DNA of 64,000 nucleotides. Origin: CAVTLG01 sp963735495 (GTDB taxonomy: Bacteria; Chloroflexota; Ktedonobacteria; Ktedonobacterales; Ktedonobacteraceae). A program made the translations under genes and the position numbers. Numbering within the stretch: the stretch's first letter is position 1; each line of letters begins with the position of its first letter. The stretch covers positions 1 through 64,000 of the forward strand of contig CAVTLG010000011.1 in assembly GCA_963735495.1 (NCBI GenBank), in the 5' to 3' direction. The notes under the pieces were generated by a model. It was not told the DNA's origin, did no database searches, and saw only the letters and a program-made list of their open reading frames with translations. Positions 1 through 9,806 of the stretch are shown piece by piece.

Positions 1-636
1 TTATCTCCCTGAAAGCCTCGAATTGGAAGGAGACGAGCTCAGGCTCACATTAGAACAGGCCAGGCAGTTGATGGAAACACTCCCCTATCCAGCCATGCTT
101 GTGACGCACACCCTGGCAATCGAAGCTCTCAACGAGCCTTTCCAGCAATTCTTTGCGTTTCCTCCACTCATGGCGCTTCCACGAACACAACGGTACGTCC
201 TCCCCGTCTTTTTTCGAGAGGACTTGCCATCCGAGAACGTTCGAGCTTCAATGACCAGGCAGTCAAAGCCTGGCAAGCTGGGGTATCTCGCGGCATTCAG
301 CTCTTTAAGCAAAGCAATCGGCTCTCCCAATTTGAACCGTGGTATCATGAATTGGTCAAACAGTTTTCGTGCCGTCGCCGATTTTCGTCAGTATTGGGAA
401 CGAACGCCTTCACTATGTGATCAGCATGATGTCCCATCAAAGCTGCTTCTGGGGAGAAATGCTCAAGAACGGAAGAATGGTTGCCGATAGAGCTTCAGCA
501 TATTCGTATTTCGGTCTGCAGCCACACGTATCCTTGCATTATGGCACTTCGCCCTTTGGATGATGCTGCCCGTGACGTCTTTGCATCCCTGAGCAGTGCT
601 GAGGGGTCTCCTTTCAATGCTGTGAGGAGACGCTAA
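1..636 (+). pseudogene. MmyB-like regulator ligand-binding domain, frameshifted fragment
   Basis: The first frame reads LRLTLEQARQL then LPYPAMLV and FQQFFAF, the start of an MmyB-like ligand-binding domain of XRE-type regulators. A second frame continues with FEPWYHELVKQFSCRRRF and SSVLGTNAF, and another gives the family-type ending MALRPLDDAARDVFASL before a stop at 634-636. At least two frameshifts separate these pieces. The first frame is open to base 1, so the HTH half would lie outside the window. I infer a decayed gene; sequencing error is possible. Confidence 0.6.
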
Positions 637-901
637 TCCTGGAGAGTAGGGGGCCACGTTCTCCCCCTTCAACCTCGTTGCGCATCCCGTGGGACCAGAA
701 GCGCAAGGCCGACACAAATGGTTGGGCTATCTCAAAAGTCGTCTCGAAATCACTGTCTCAAATCGTTCGTTTTTTGACAAGTAAGCGAGACATACAGAAG
801 GGTTGCTAAGCCCCGATCTCCTCATGCAATCAGGGCTTCACATTATCCATTTTGTGAATGGGGATCCATACACGACGGCGTTGTATGTTAATTAACGTGG
901 C

Positions 902-1220
902 CTAACTACAGAGAAAGGCGGGCACTCCCTGGAAGGCTCCCTCCTGCTTGCGGTAACCGTGCAGGCGAGCCCATTCGCGGGCAACATCCCAGAGATCCTC
1001 CAGCGCGATCTGGACACGGGTGGGTGAGCACATCTTGAAAGGGATCGGGATTGTTCGGTTTAAGAAAGAGAACAATGGCAAGCGATTCTTCCTTCCCATC
1101 GGAATCTGAGCGTTCTGAGGCATGCCCGTCGATTGTGGTGGTCTTCGTTGGGAACGACACCAGTTCAGAGATGGTCATCATTATCTGGATGGTTTGGTCA
1201 GCCGGTTCGGAGCGTCGCAC
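902..1220 (-). pseudogene. small unknown ORF with apparent frameshift, end of operon
   Basis: Two overlapping minus-strand frames look like halves of one small protein. The first (GTG start at 1220) reads MRRSEPADQTIQIMMTISEL and stays plausible to about KPNNPDPFQ. The second supplies a charged, helix-like tail (ALEDLWDVAREWARLHGYRK) ending at 902. I recognise no family. It lies just downstream of the frameshifted DUF488-like gene, so it may be the last gene of the long minus-strand block, or a continuation of its neighbour. Confidence 0.3.
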
Positions 1221-1315
1221 AAAGCCGATGGAAACGGGTTTCTCAGCTGCTGAAGAGCAGAACCGGGAGGCAGATGGCTCTCCGGTTCTCGCACAACGTC
1301 AATGAAACGCAGCCC

Positions 1316-2544
1316 TCAAGAACAGGAACCAATGGTCACATTGGCAACCCGCTGGCGCAGTTCGGTCAGGACCGCCGCCCGTGCACTTGCGGCATAGTTC
1401 GTCTCGCCATCCAGAACGACCAGAGAGAAGCCTTGCCTGAGCGCCGTCACCAGGGTGCTCAGACCATCCGGGTCGTCAGGGTTCGTGACCACGCGGCCCC
1501 AGGTTGGCGGAGGTGTCGAGATCGGCGACGCGCGGTCTGGATCGTCGCCCCACGATCCCAATAGCGACCACCGTAGCAATTGCGGAGGAGTTCTTTCGAG
1601 AGGCCCAGTTTCTGTGGCCCAGAGACGTTGCTCCTTCGCAGGCTCCGTCGGAGCGTGGGCGTATGCGGACGGAGGTCCACCAGGATCGTCTGTGCAGGCA
1701 GAGTCGCGAGCAATTCCGTCAGGCGCATTTCCTGTTCCTGGTGCGACCGTCTGCGACCAGACGATCAGAGCAGAGAAGCTGGCAAGGATCGTTCCAACCG
1801 GAGCCGCAGCGAGGAACGTGTCTGCAGGCAGTGTTGGGAGTTCTTGCTCGACTGGCGACGGCTGCATCTTGGGGGAAGCTGGTTCTTCAACGGTCTGCTC
1901 CTGGTCTGTTTCCTCCGCTTCCTCCCACGTCTCTTGCTCTGGAGGTGAGACGGCCTCCGCATCCTCGACCATCCCAGAAAGCGCATCCTGGCGTGCCTGC
2001 TCCCAGAGGTCGTCGTCATCTGCCGATGGCTCTTCCGTCACGGAGGGAGCCAACGGGACGGGGGCCGTTACCGCTGGCCAGGTGGCCACCGCAGCCATCC
2101 CATCGTGATGGGTGCCATTGTGCAGATCGGTGCTACCGGCGAGGAGTGCCTCCGCCTCCACCGGAACAGCGTTCGCTCGGGGGAGTCCTGCGAGCTGGAG
2201 GACCCCTGCGCAATAGACCAGGACCCGGAGCGTCCCGGTATGGGCAATGGTCGTTTCTCCCAGCCACCACCCGCGCCGCAGGATTTTTGACCCCGGCGAT
2301 TCTGTTGCTTGAGGTGAATACGCACTTCGCTGTCTTTGGTGCGGGTCCAGGAAAACACGTGTTGTGAACCTTCCTGTTGCGCAGGCTGCTGGGTTCCTTC
2401 GACCCAGACTTCTACCTGGTGTGAAGGCGGCAAGGGACCGGTGTGGAGCAGACAACACAGCGTTGGCGTTGCCGAGGGCGGCGTCTGGGGAAGCATCTGC
2501 GTCGCCATCTGTGCTTCGGGATAGGTATCAAGGCGAAGCGTCAT
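1316..2544 (-). pseudogene. DUF488-like protein with acidic linker, several frameshifts
   Basis: Translation starts at the ATG at 2544 (MTLRLDTYPEAQ), preceded by a GAAAGGA site. The first ~80 codons are in one frame. The following segment (KILRRGWWLGETTIAHTGTL, then a Glu/Asp-rich linker) is in another. Near 1728 the frame changes to read RLTELLATLPAQTILVDLRPH and CYGGRYWDRGA, and the last segment (GFSLVVLDGE, then TELRQRVANVTIG) is in a frame that stops at 1316. The VDLRPH, GGRYW and final strand fit a DUF488-type domain, a family of unknown enzymatic role. Three or more frame changes argue for decay or poor sequence here. Confidence 0.5.
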
Positions 2545-2570
2545 CGAACAGTATCCTTTCTCTTGAACAA

Positions 2571-2606
2571 GGCGCACGCAAAGGAGACATCCTTGTTGCG
2601 TGCGCC
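2571..2606 (-). promoter_or_regulatory. intercistronic stem-loop before the DUF488-like gene
   Basis: Perfect 11-bp arms GGCGCACGCAA (2571-2581) and TTGCGTGCGCC (2596-2606) lie between the sliding-clamp stop and the next gene's GAAAGGA site. There is no T-run, so it looks more like an RNA processing or stability element than a terminator. Confidence 0.5.
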
Positions 2607-2636
2607 AGGAATAAACACGACACAACGAGCGAATGG

Positions 2637-3818
2637 TTAGCGGGAAGCAGCCGTTTCCGGGGTGGCCTGGGTGGCCGCAGGTTCGTTTGCCGCAGGGGCG
2701 TAGGAGACGTTCCCCGCGTGCATCCAGCGGACCAACTGGCTTGATGGTGACCGGGTGACGATCACTCACCATTTCCAGCGCCACCTCTGGGGTTGTCACA
2801 GCAGCCAGGGCATCCGCGATGTAGGCAGCATTGAGCAAGAGCGAGACGGCTGGCCCGCTGATGGTGACCCCTTCCGTCAAACGCATCTCGTTGGTTCCCA
2901 GGTCTGGGACTTCGGCTTCCACCAGGAAGGCATCGGTCTCTACTATCCAGCGCAGTTGGTCTCTGTTTTCGCGCGTAAACGAGGCCATCAGCCGTAGCAC
3001 GTTGCGCAGGTCCTGTAAGGACAGGACCACGCGAGTCAGCGCAGAGAGCGAGAGGAGCGAACGCACATTGGGAAACTCGCCGACCATCAAGCTCGACGAG
3101 AGTTCCATTTCTCTGGTTTGCACCAGCAGAGATCCCCCATCGTGAGAACGCCCCAGACGGACGACCCCTGACGAGGGCAGGATGCGTGCGAGCTGGCGCA
3201 AGACGGAAGCGGGAATGAGCAGTGAGGCGGCCAGGTGGTGATCCGGAATCGACACGCTCCGATAGGCCACGCGGAAGGTATCCGCAGCAGTAAAGGTGGC
3301 CTGTCCCTGCTGGAACACCACGTTGATCCCTTCGAGAACTGGGCGCGCACTATCGCTTGCAGCGGCCACCGCAACCTGCTCAATGATCTCTCGCGAAAGA
3401 GTTCCGCGTCGAGCGTCAGCAGTTCCTCGCCTTCCGCGAGCGTCATCACCTGTGGAAATTCGTCAAGTGGGAACGCGGCCAGCTTGAAATTCGCTTTGAT
3501 CTGCGGACCACGCAGTTGCAGTGCGGTAGGATCGGTCGGAGAAGGCGACATCACGCTGATCGGCACGCTCGGAAGGTCACTCACGAGATGGGCAAATGCT
3601 TGCACAGGTACCGGCAAACTCCCAGGAGCCTGCACTTCAGCGGCCACAGGCACGCGCACGCGGGTCCGGTCATTGGCCGCCTGGATGACCAGCCTCCCTG
3701 GCTCCGCGTCGAAGCGGAGCGTTTTGCAAATCGGCATCTGGATGGTGCTCTGCCCGGCAAATGCGGATGCCAGGGAAAGCGCGTGAGAGAACGATTTTTG
3801 CTCAATGGTAAAAAACAT
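2637..3818 (-). pseudogene. DNA polymerase III beta sliding clamp-like protein, two frameshifts
   Basis: The reconstructed product is about 393 residues, normal for a DnaN clamp. The start MFFTIEQKSFSHAL has a GAAAGGAT ribosome site. Clamp features are the repeated domain pattern, ATFTAADTFRVAYRSV (the 'DGFRLA' position) and a C-terminal strand VTIKPVG. The frame breaks near 3391, where GAGAGATCATT appears to hold two extra bases between LFRE and IIEQVAVAAAS, and again near 2720, after which the frame reading VRWMHAGNVSYAP runs to a stop at 2637. An element-borne clamp suggests a link to replication. Two frameshifts make it a pseudogene unless they are sequence errors. Confidence 0.65.
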
Positions 3819-4008
3819 CACGGTATCCTTTCGTTTGAAAAAACAGCTCAACAGGAATTGAAGGAGGTGGACCGGTTCGAGGATGGGGAAGGCGAAGAAG
3901 ACACAGAAGGGAGGAGCACGACATCTGGAGCAGCTGATGCGCAAGTGTTGCCTCATGGCTGGGTGTAGTAGCGCAGCAGAACCTGCTCAACGGTCACCGC
4001 TGGCAAGG

Positions 4009-4941
4009 TCAGCCAGGGCTGCTGATCCATCCAGACCTGCCGAGGTGCCCAGGGCTGGCTCCAGGCAGAAGCAGGCGATGGCATGCGTCCAGCAGGGTTG
4101 TGTGGGTCAGGCCACAACTGCGGCCAGGTTGTTGCTGACGATAGAGCACCTGGGTCAGGGGAACCTGCGCTCTGCCTGGATTGTGTTCCAGCAGGAGGGC
4201 AAGCACCACCAGTGCTGGGATGTCTTCGGCGTGTGGGGACGCGTACTGATACTGGGGCACCCTTCGTTCGGTGCTGTGTTCTGTATCAGTCCTACTGGGA
4301 TGGCACTGGAGCAGATGAAGACGGCGAAACGGGGAGACGAGCGCGGATTGCTCTGGGGTCATCTGAGCGGAGTGAGACGTTGCCGCGTAGAGGCGGAACA
4401 GGCATTCCACATCTTTGCGGAGGAGCTCCGGGTTGATCCGTTGCTGCGGTGCATCCTTGATGGCCCACGAAAGCAGCGCCTCGAGACACGCCTCTTTCGT
4501 GAATGGCGTGTTTCCCACAAAACACTGGAAGAACCAGTAAAACGTGGGAGCCAGCAGCAGGTTTCGCGCAAGATGGGCATGGAGCAACCAGAGGCTTCCC
4601 ACCCGTCCAAGATAGGGATCATGGAGCGAGAGCAAGGCACCAAGCGGAGTTACGGTTGGCACCTTCCGCCCATACCCTGTTTCTGGCTGCTCGACCATGA
4701 GTCCCGTTGCCCGTAACCAGTAGCGGAGCGCGGCAACCATGCCTGGGCCAATGCCAAAGTGATCGGGAGCACCAGAGGCGGTAAACAGACGTGCTCGTGC
4801 CTGCGGATCTTCCGTGTAGGCCAGAGCCTGGAGTCCTTTGGTAATCCACTGCTCCCGCAGGTCATACCCCTGATGTCGTCCAAACAGGAGACGGGGAAAC
4901 TCCTCTGCCTCTGTCTGATGGGGGGGGATGGTCATGGTCAT
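4009..4941 (-). CDS. DUF4007 family protein
   Basis: The 310-residue product matches the DUF4007 pattern by eye: FGRHQGYDLREQWITKG near the start, then FGIGPGMVAALRYWLRATGL, TPLG, DPYLGRVGSLWLLHAHL and FYWFFQCF. The biochemical role of the family is unknown to me; I recall it near DNA-modification or defence genes. Its ATG overlaps the stop of the 51-residue gene upstream (ATGA), and AAAGGA precedes the start, so the two are translationally coupled. The last ~90 residues are rich in H, Q, P and R and do not fit the core pattern. The next gene downstream, the clamp-like one, starts at 3818 across a ~190-bp gap. Confidence 0.7.
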   Translation of the reverse strand: MTMTIPPHQTEAEEFPRLLFGRHQGYDLREQWITKGLQALAYTEDPQARARLFTASGAPDHFGIGPGMVAALRYWLRATGLMVEQPETGYGRKVPTVTPLGALLSLHDPYLGRVGSLWLLHAHLARNLLLAPTFYWFFQCFVGNTPFTKEACLEALLSWAIKDAPQQRINPELLRKDVECLFRLYAATSHSAQMTPEQSALVSPFRRLHLLQCHPSRTDTEHSTERRVPQYQYASPHAEDIPALVVLALLLEHNPGRAQVPLTQVLYRQQQPGRSCGLTHTTLLDACHRLLLPGASPGHLGRSGWISSPG

Positions 4942-5093
4942 GGTGTCCTTTCTTTGAGAGGGGAAGCCAGGGCTGTCAGCAGCCGTTCATACTGCTGCGC
5001 GTCTCTGGCGTGATCAGGCATGGTTTCTCCATGCGGTAACAGTACGCGCACCACCCGTCTGGCCTGTTGGTCGTCTTGTCCAACGGTGGTCAT
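4938..5093 (-). CDS. 51-residue coupled small protein
   Basis: A short ORF, MTTVGQDDQQARRVVRVLL to SPLKERTP, sits between two larger genes. Its ATG overlaps the upstream stop as ATGA, its own stop overlaps the DUF4007 start as ATGA, and AAGGAGG lies at the right distance. This tight double overlap is the main evidence that it is translated. I recognise no domain. It is likely an accessory subunit or a coupling peptide for the DUF4007 protein. Confidence 0.5.
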   Translation of the reverse strand: MTTVGQDDQQARRVVRVLLPHGETMPDHARDAQQYERLLTALASPLKERTP

Positions 5094-6256
5094 GCCTGTC
5101 CTCCTTGCAGCCAGAGGTGCTGCAACCCCTGGGAGAGGGGTCCACATTCCAGGGTGCTCCAGGTCAACCAATCGGCCAGAAAGAACTGCCAGGCGCCTTC
5201 CAACGCGCTTTGTTCAGGAGAAGGACGCTCGGCAAACAAGACCCAGAGATCACGCGTCGGTGGTCCCGCGATGGACGCGTCTTCGTAGGAAAGCGACACC
5301 CGATAGACCCGAGGGGCGGGCCGATAGCCATCCCCATAGGCCCAGGCGGACAGTCTCACGGCTGCCTGGGGGTAGGTCTCAATCAGCCAGCCATTCCAGA
5401 TACGTATCAGCACGGCCAGATCTGTTTCCTCGGCGATCTCCTGAAACCGGGACTGGTGCGCGCGTTCTGAGAGGAAATCCTGCGGCCAGCCTGCCACACG
5501 AGAGAGCACGGAACGCAAGATTCGCGCGGACCGCGAGGTACTCGGAACCGTGAGATTGCCAAAGGAGGGATGTACTCCCTGCGGACGAGCGGAGGTCACG
5601 GCCCACCGTTCGCGCAACAACGAGCGGTCAAAGCGCACCAGCGCATCATTGGAGGTACGGTTCACACCTGTTCCCGCCAGGGCCTCGACAAACCGTTCTG
5701 GCATGTCGAGGGTGGAGAGTTCGCTGCGCCGCGCATCCAACGCGCTGTATGCCATGTGTGCGACCCAGGGTGAGCGATGGCCTGCCAGTTCGGCGGCCAA
5801 ATGATGGCCATGGGCAAGGTCCGTGCTTCTCGCGACCCATCTGGTGACATCGGCTTCTGTAAACACCGACGTATAGCCCCATTGCTGGGCCAGTCGGTAG
5901 CCTTCCTCAATGGCCTGATGAACCGCTTCCCACTCCTGAGCAATGGTGTGCGGCATGGGTACCTGAAGTTTCACGGTGGCGACCAGGACGAGGAGGGTTC
6001 GCAGGACTTCGCGCTGCCCTTCTTCACCCTGGCTGGCTTCGTAATGACAACACAGATCGCCGGTGTCGCGGTCATAGGTCCCCATCCCGCCTGCGGAGAG
6101 CGGGCGAGAGACGACATAGAGCGTGCCCACTGCAATGCCAGCTGCACGAGCCTGAGCCATCACCTGCTCGCAAGCGGGAGGAACGACGGGAAATTGAATG
6201 CTGTGCCCCAGATAGTGCTTCCACCAGTGGAGTGCCTGGGGAATTGTGAGAGACAT
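5090..6256 (-). CDS. conserved-looking unknown protein, 388 aa
   Basis: This intact ORF begins MSLTIPQALHWWKHYLGHS with GGAAAGGA ahead of the ATG. The middle is helical, with a segment (EADVTRWVARSTDLAHGHHLAAELAGHRS) that recalls an ordered helical repeat. The C-terminal half has strand-like text ending WTWSTLECGPLSQGL. No transmembrane segment, signal peptide or nucleotide-binding motif is visible, and I do not recognise the family. Its stop is shared with the next ATG, and a perfect stem-loop lies just upstream, so it is an integral member of the block. Confidence 0.6.
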   Translation of the reverse strand: MSLTIPQALHWWKHYLGHSIQFPVVPPACEQVMAQARAAGIAVGTLYVVSRPLSAGGMGTYDRDTGDLCCHYEASQGEEGQREVLRTLLVLVATVKLQVPMPHTIAQEWEAVHQAIEEGYRLAQQWGYTSVFTEADVTRWVARSTDLAHGHHLAAELAGHRSPWVAHMAYSALDARRSELSTLDMPERFVEALAGTGVNRTSNDALVRFDRSLLRERWAVTSARPQGVHPSFGNLTVPSTSRSARILRSVLSRVAGWPQDFLSERAHQSRFQEIAEETDLAVLIRIWNGWLIETYPQAAVRLSAWAYGDGYRPAPRVYRVSLSYEDASIAGPPTRDLWVLFAERPSPEQSALEGAWQFFLADWLTWSTLECGPLSQGLQHLWLQGGQA

Positions 6257-6278
6257 AGGCTCTTCCTTTCCAAAAACT

Positions 6279-6312
6279 CTTCCGAGCCTGATCGTTTCAT
6301 CAGGCTCGGAAG
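6279..6312 (-). promoter_or_regulatory. intercistronic stem-loop, 14-bp perfect stem
   Basis: Arms CTTCCGAGCCTGAT (6279-6292) and ATCAGGCTCGGAAG (6299-6312) enclose a 6-base loop, immediately 5' of the ribosome site of the 388-residue gene. This is the strongest stem of the series. A Rho-independent terminator would need a T-run, which is absent on the minus strand. Confidence 0.65.
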
Positions 6313-6338
6313 AACACAGAGACGTCCTTCAAGAGGAT

Positions 6339-7766
6339 TTAGAGCATGCGCGTGGAGCGAACTGCTGGCTGCTGCTGCTGGTCCAGAAAGTGCCAGATCG
6401 ATCCCTCGTTCGTGTTGGCAAACTCAGCACGGCCCGTCCCAGCACGCATGTCAGATGGCAAGCTGGCCAGGCTGATCAGGTCCAACGGTGGCAAGTGTAA
6501 TTCCGCACGGGCCGAGGAGACTTGCTGGGTCGTAGGATAGGCCACAATCCCCAGATCGGAGCGGGGAGCACGCACCTCCTCCTCGAGATCAAGCAAGGTG
6601 GCACGAGTGGTGGTCGCAATCGCCCGGAGCGTGTGCCCAACATCGGCCAGACTACGCTGTCGTTCTTGTGGCGTCATCTCGACAATCTCCTGAATGCGCG
6701 CCATCATCTGCTCTATTTCTGTATCACCGAAGAAATTGAGCGAGCGAATGTGCGCCAGCAAGTGATTGAGTTGCCGGGTGGATTGACCAGAGAAGCTTTC
6801 TCCCCCTCGACGCTGGAGCGTTGCAAGCACATCGGTGGCTGCGTCATAGGTCAGCGTGCGTAACTGCGCCACAATCGAGGACAGAAAGGTATCGAGCGCC
6901 GCTTGCACTCGCGCCTGTGCATCGTGGCGCACATCCTGTTCCAGGATCGCTCGCGCACGTTGGCGTTGCTCCATCTGGTGCCGCTGAGTCGCCAGGAGTG
7001 CCGCAGCCTCTCCTCCCTCCATCGATGGAGCAACACGCGTCGCCGCAGCCATCTGAGCCGGTGCAGGACTCTCGGCGGAGGGTAGACTACTCTCCACGCG
7101 GAAGAAGGTGAAGGAGAAACTCTCACGAATGCGCTCGACCGTCGGGATCTGGTCAGCAATACGATTGCAGTAGCTCGCGACAAACTGCTGCTGGCTTTCG
7201 CTGACCAGTTCGGGGTGGGTTTGCCGCACACGCTGATAGGTATCGGTCGCAATGGCTTCGTAGTCGGTGAGCACCTGACGCATCAATTCCCGGTGGTTCG
7301 CGACGATATCGTCTCGCAAGGTCAGATACTCCTGGCGCAAGGCTTCCGTCTTCGCCAGCCAGGAGAGATACGAGGTAACTGGAACGAAGCTCCCAAGCTC
7401 CGTTTGGAAGGCATGCTCTTTGAGCGTATAGCGCGCACTGCCTTCGATGCGTGCCAGGGCTTTCATATACGCTTCCGGCAGCAGACGCTTTTCTCCCAGG
7501 ACCACCCAGCGGGCCACTTTCTCGCGCGTGGCATCGTCCTCGATATGAATGCCCATATCTTCCAGCAGCAGTCGGGTACTGAACCGGCACCGGCCAATAT
7601 GCAGCTGGATAAACGTCCCATCTTGCATCAACTGACCCCAGGGGATGGTCGTGAACGTTTCGGCCCCGAGCACACGAGCGATGGTTTGATGACGACGGGT
7701 TTCTGGAGTGCGTGTGGCAGAAGACAGCGTAAAGGAAGATGGTGTGCTCACCGTCTGTTGGGTCAT
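6339..7766 (-). CDS. DUF3150-like protein, 475 aa
   Basis: The ATG at 7766 (MTQQTVSTPSSF) has GGAGGT at good spacing. The region after about residue 55 resembles DUF3150 proteins: FSTRLLLEDMGI, GEKRLLPEAYMKALARIE, ELGSFVPVTSYLSWLAKTEAL, then a long helical stretch and ESFSFTFFRVE. Such proteins accompany AAA+/MoxR ATPases and VWA proteins in predicted conflict or chaperone modules, which suits its position directly after the AAA+ gene. The C-terminal third (RRGGESFSGQSTRQLNHLLA, then EEEVRAPRSDLGIVAY) is extra. No VWA gene is present in the block. The family call is by pattern only. Confidence 0.5.
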   Translation of the reverse strand: MTQQTVSTPSSFTLSSATRTPETRRHQTIARVLGAETFTTIPWGQLMQDGTFIQLHIGRCRFSTRLLLEDMGIHIEDDATREKVARWVVLGEKRLLPEAYMKALARIEGSARYTLKEHAFQTELGSFVPVTSYLSWLAKTEALRQEYLTLRDDIVANHRELMRQVLTDYEAIATDTYQRVRQTHPELVSESQQQFVASYCNRIADQIPTVERIRESFSFTFFRVESSLPSAESPAPAQMAAATRVAPSMEGGEAAALLATQRHQMEQRQRARAILEQDVRHDAQARVQAALDTFLSSIVAQLRTLTYDAATDVLATLQRRGGESFSGQSTRQLNHLLAHIRSLNFFGDTEIEQMMARIQEIVEMTPQERQRSLADVGHTLRAIATTTRATLLDLEEEVRAPRSDLGIVAYPTTQQVSSARAELHLPPLDLISLASLPSDMRAGTGRAEFANTNEGSIWHFLDQQQQPAVRSTRML

Positions 7767-7794
7767 AGAATACCTCCAAAGAGTGCAACAAAGA

Positions 7795-7825
7795 CGCGCC
7801 ACCCTCATGGCATCAGGGTGACGCG
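7795..7825 (-). promoter_or_regulatory. intercistronic stem-loop
   Basis: Imperfect 14-bp arms (CGCGCCACCCTCAT and ATCAGGGTGACGCG, two mismatches) sit between the AAA+ stop and the next gene's GGAGG site. Same placement as the other stem-loops of this block. Confidence 0.45.
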
Positions 7826-7844
7826 ACGAAACAAACAACGACCG

Positions 7845-9716
7845 TTAGAGCTGGCGGGCGCTTCGCATACTCGGCGCGGTGGAAGGCGAGGCTGTGCTCC
7901 GGCGAAGGGCTGCCAGGCGGGCGCGCTCGGCCTCCGCAATGGCAGGCGGAAGATAGCGCAGGTTAGAGCAGGCATCAATGGCCGACCGGGTAAATGTCTC
8001 GACACTGCCCAGGGTGGCCGGGCGCAGGTTCTCCAACGCGGCTTGCGCCTGGGACAGCCCCACCTGTGGTTGCCCATCCAGACGGGCGAGCAAGCTTGCT
8101 TCCCCGACCAGGGCTTCGAGGTCTGCCGGGCTATACCGCTCGGTTTCCTCCACGAGGGCAGAGAGGGCCTCTTCCGTCAGCACAGCCTCTTGCTGGCTCG
8201 CCTGAATGCGTAGGATCTCGCCCCGTGCTGCCGCGTCAGGACTCAAGATCGGAAAGGTGACCCCAAAGCGACCAGGACGACGAAGGGCAGGATCGAGGCG
8301 CTCCGGCAGATTGGTGGCTCCCACCACGATGACACGGCCCTGAAGCGCAGGATCACCCAGGAATTGCAGCATCGCCCCAAACAGATTCCCGGCCACGGGA
8401 CTGCCAGAGGACTCGCCACGATGGCCGAGGAGGGTTTGTTCAATCTCATCAATGAAGAGAAACGTGGGTGCAAGGTCGCGCGCCAGACGGAAGATTTTGT
8501 GCAAATTCCGCTCCGAGGTTCCGACAACGCCTCCCAGGATGTTGGCCATGTGCAACTGGATGGCGTGAAAACCGAGTTCCCACTCAGCCGCACGGACCAG
8601 CATCGTTTTGCCCGTCCCAGGAGGGCCAACCAGCAGGATGCCACGGGGCACGTCGCGGAGTCGCCCGGCGCGCAGTGGCGCGATGACCTCGCTGCGAAAC
8701 CAGGAGGTAAACTGCTGCATCCCACCGAGGCTAGCAAAGCCTCCCGGGAGCGGTTCCAACATCTCGATGACGTCCTGGAACTGCTGACGAATGATGGCAT
8801 CCTTGCGCTCCTTAATCAACGCTCGGCTGACGCCCGGAGGTGGTCCATCGGGTGCGCCTGGATCGCTTGCTCCTGCCAGATAGACATCTTCCACCTGGCG
8901 CAAGTCCAGCCCGGCAGTGGAGCGAGCAAAGTCTTCTGGGTCCAGGTCGAGCAGGGGAATGGGCGCATCGGCACGATGCACCTCCTGATACCACCGCAGA
9001 TAGGCCAGACGCGTCTGTTCATCGGGAAGAGGTTGCTCAATCAACCGATACCCGCTGGAACTCTCCAGCACATCCGTATGCAGATCCTGGACCATGGGGG
9101 TCAAGAGCAGGATGGGGTTTTGCTGTCGGGCCAGCACCGGATCATGTCCCCAGGAGAGCAGCGTCGCCAGAACCCCAAGGCGCTCATCGGACATCTGGGC
9201 TTTACTGGCCATCGGGATCATCAACTCTGCCTGATCCACCAGCACGGCCACGCGTCCACGGATGATCGTCCGGCCAGCGGCATCCTGCTCATACTGCGTG
9301 GCTTGTGGGGAGTGCAAGAGATCATCCAGGATCGCCAGGGCTTGCGCGGGCTTTTTGGCCGAGGCAAAGAGATCCGGGGGGGTCGAATGCAGGTGCATCG
9401 CATCCAGTGCTGCCGTATACGGATCATCGGTACCCACTGGCAGTTGCCAGTCCGGTCCCAGAATTTCCAGGGCAATGGAACGCATCGACGGTTTGGCGAA
9501 GGTGATACCCGTGGCGGGATGATAGCTGATGACGACCTCGCGGGCCTCCGCCAGGGCGCTGAGCAGGAACACTTGTTGCGAGAGGCCATGAAAGGCCGTC
9601 ACGCCATGAATATCCCCGGAGATGATAAAGCAGTGACTCATGCCAGCCTGAAACAAGCGGCGAAACTCCTGCCACCAGATCGGCTGATGCGGCTGTGGTA
9701 GAGTGGTGATTGTCAA
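7845..9716 (-). CDS. Ycf46-like AAA+ ATPase
   Basis: I choose the TTG at 9716 because GGAGGA precedes it at normal spacing; this gives 623 residues. The N-terminal half (FIISGDIHGVTAFHGLSQQVF and following) looks like the degenerate first domain of Ycf46-type proteins. The C-terminal half is a classic AAA+ module: Walker A GPPGTGKT at about 364-371, Walker B FLFIDE at 419-424, sensor ATNLPERL and the arginine finger in RRPGRF near 480. It would hydrolyse ATP to remodel a protein or nucleoprotein partner. It follows DUF1257, DUF2997 and a small Cys protein, an order I know from ycf35-DUF2997-ferredoxin-ycf46 clusters. Confidence 0.85.
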   Translation of the reverse strand: MTITTLPQPHQPIWWQEFRRLFQAGMSHCFIISGDIHGVTAFHGLSQQVFLLSALAEAREVVISYHPATGITFAKPSMRSIALEILGPDWQLPVGTDDPYTAALDAMHLHSTPPDLFASAKKPAQALAILDDLLHSPQATQYEQDAAGRTIIRGRVAVLVDQAELMIPMASKAQMSDERLGVLATLLSWGHDPVLARQQNPILLLTPMVQDLHTDVLESSSGYRLIEQPLPDEQTRLAYLRWYQEVHRADAPIPLLDLDPEDFARSTAGLDLRQVEDVYLAGASDPGAPDGPPPGVSRALIKERKDAIIRQQFQDVIEMLEPLPGGFASLGGMQQFTSWFRSEVIAPLRAGRLRDVPRGILLVGPPGTGKTMLVRAAEWELGFHAIQLHMANILGGVVGTSERNLHKIFRLARDLAPTFLFIDEIEQTLLGHRGESSGSPVAGNLFGAMLQFLGDPALQGRVIVVGATNLPERLDPALRRPGRFGVTFPILSPDAAARGEILRIQASQQEAVLTEEALSALVEETERYSPADLEALVGEASLLARLDGQPQVGLSQAQAALENLRPATLGSVETFTRSAIDACSNLRYLPPAIAEAERARLAALRRSTASPSTAPSMRSARQL

Positions 9717-9744
9717 CGTTTTTTCCTCCTGTGAAAAAACATCC

Positions 9745-9773
9745 CTGGCAGGCTGTTGTAAGCAGCCTGCCAG
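9745..9773 (-). promoter_or_regulatory. intercistronic stem-loop, 11-bp perfect stem
   Basis: CTGGCAGGCTG (9745-9755) pairs with CAGCCTGCCAG (9763-9773) across a 7-base loop, just ahead of the ribosome site for the TTG-started AAA+ gene. Confidence 0.6.
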
Positions 9774-9806
9774 AGAAGGCAAACAGACGACAGATGAACC
9801 GTCAAC

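Noticed and set aside
1455..2367. Long plus-strand frames opposite the DUF488-like gene.
   Set aside because: High-GC antisense shadows, rich in S, R and P, without ribosome sites or motifs.
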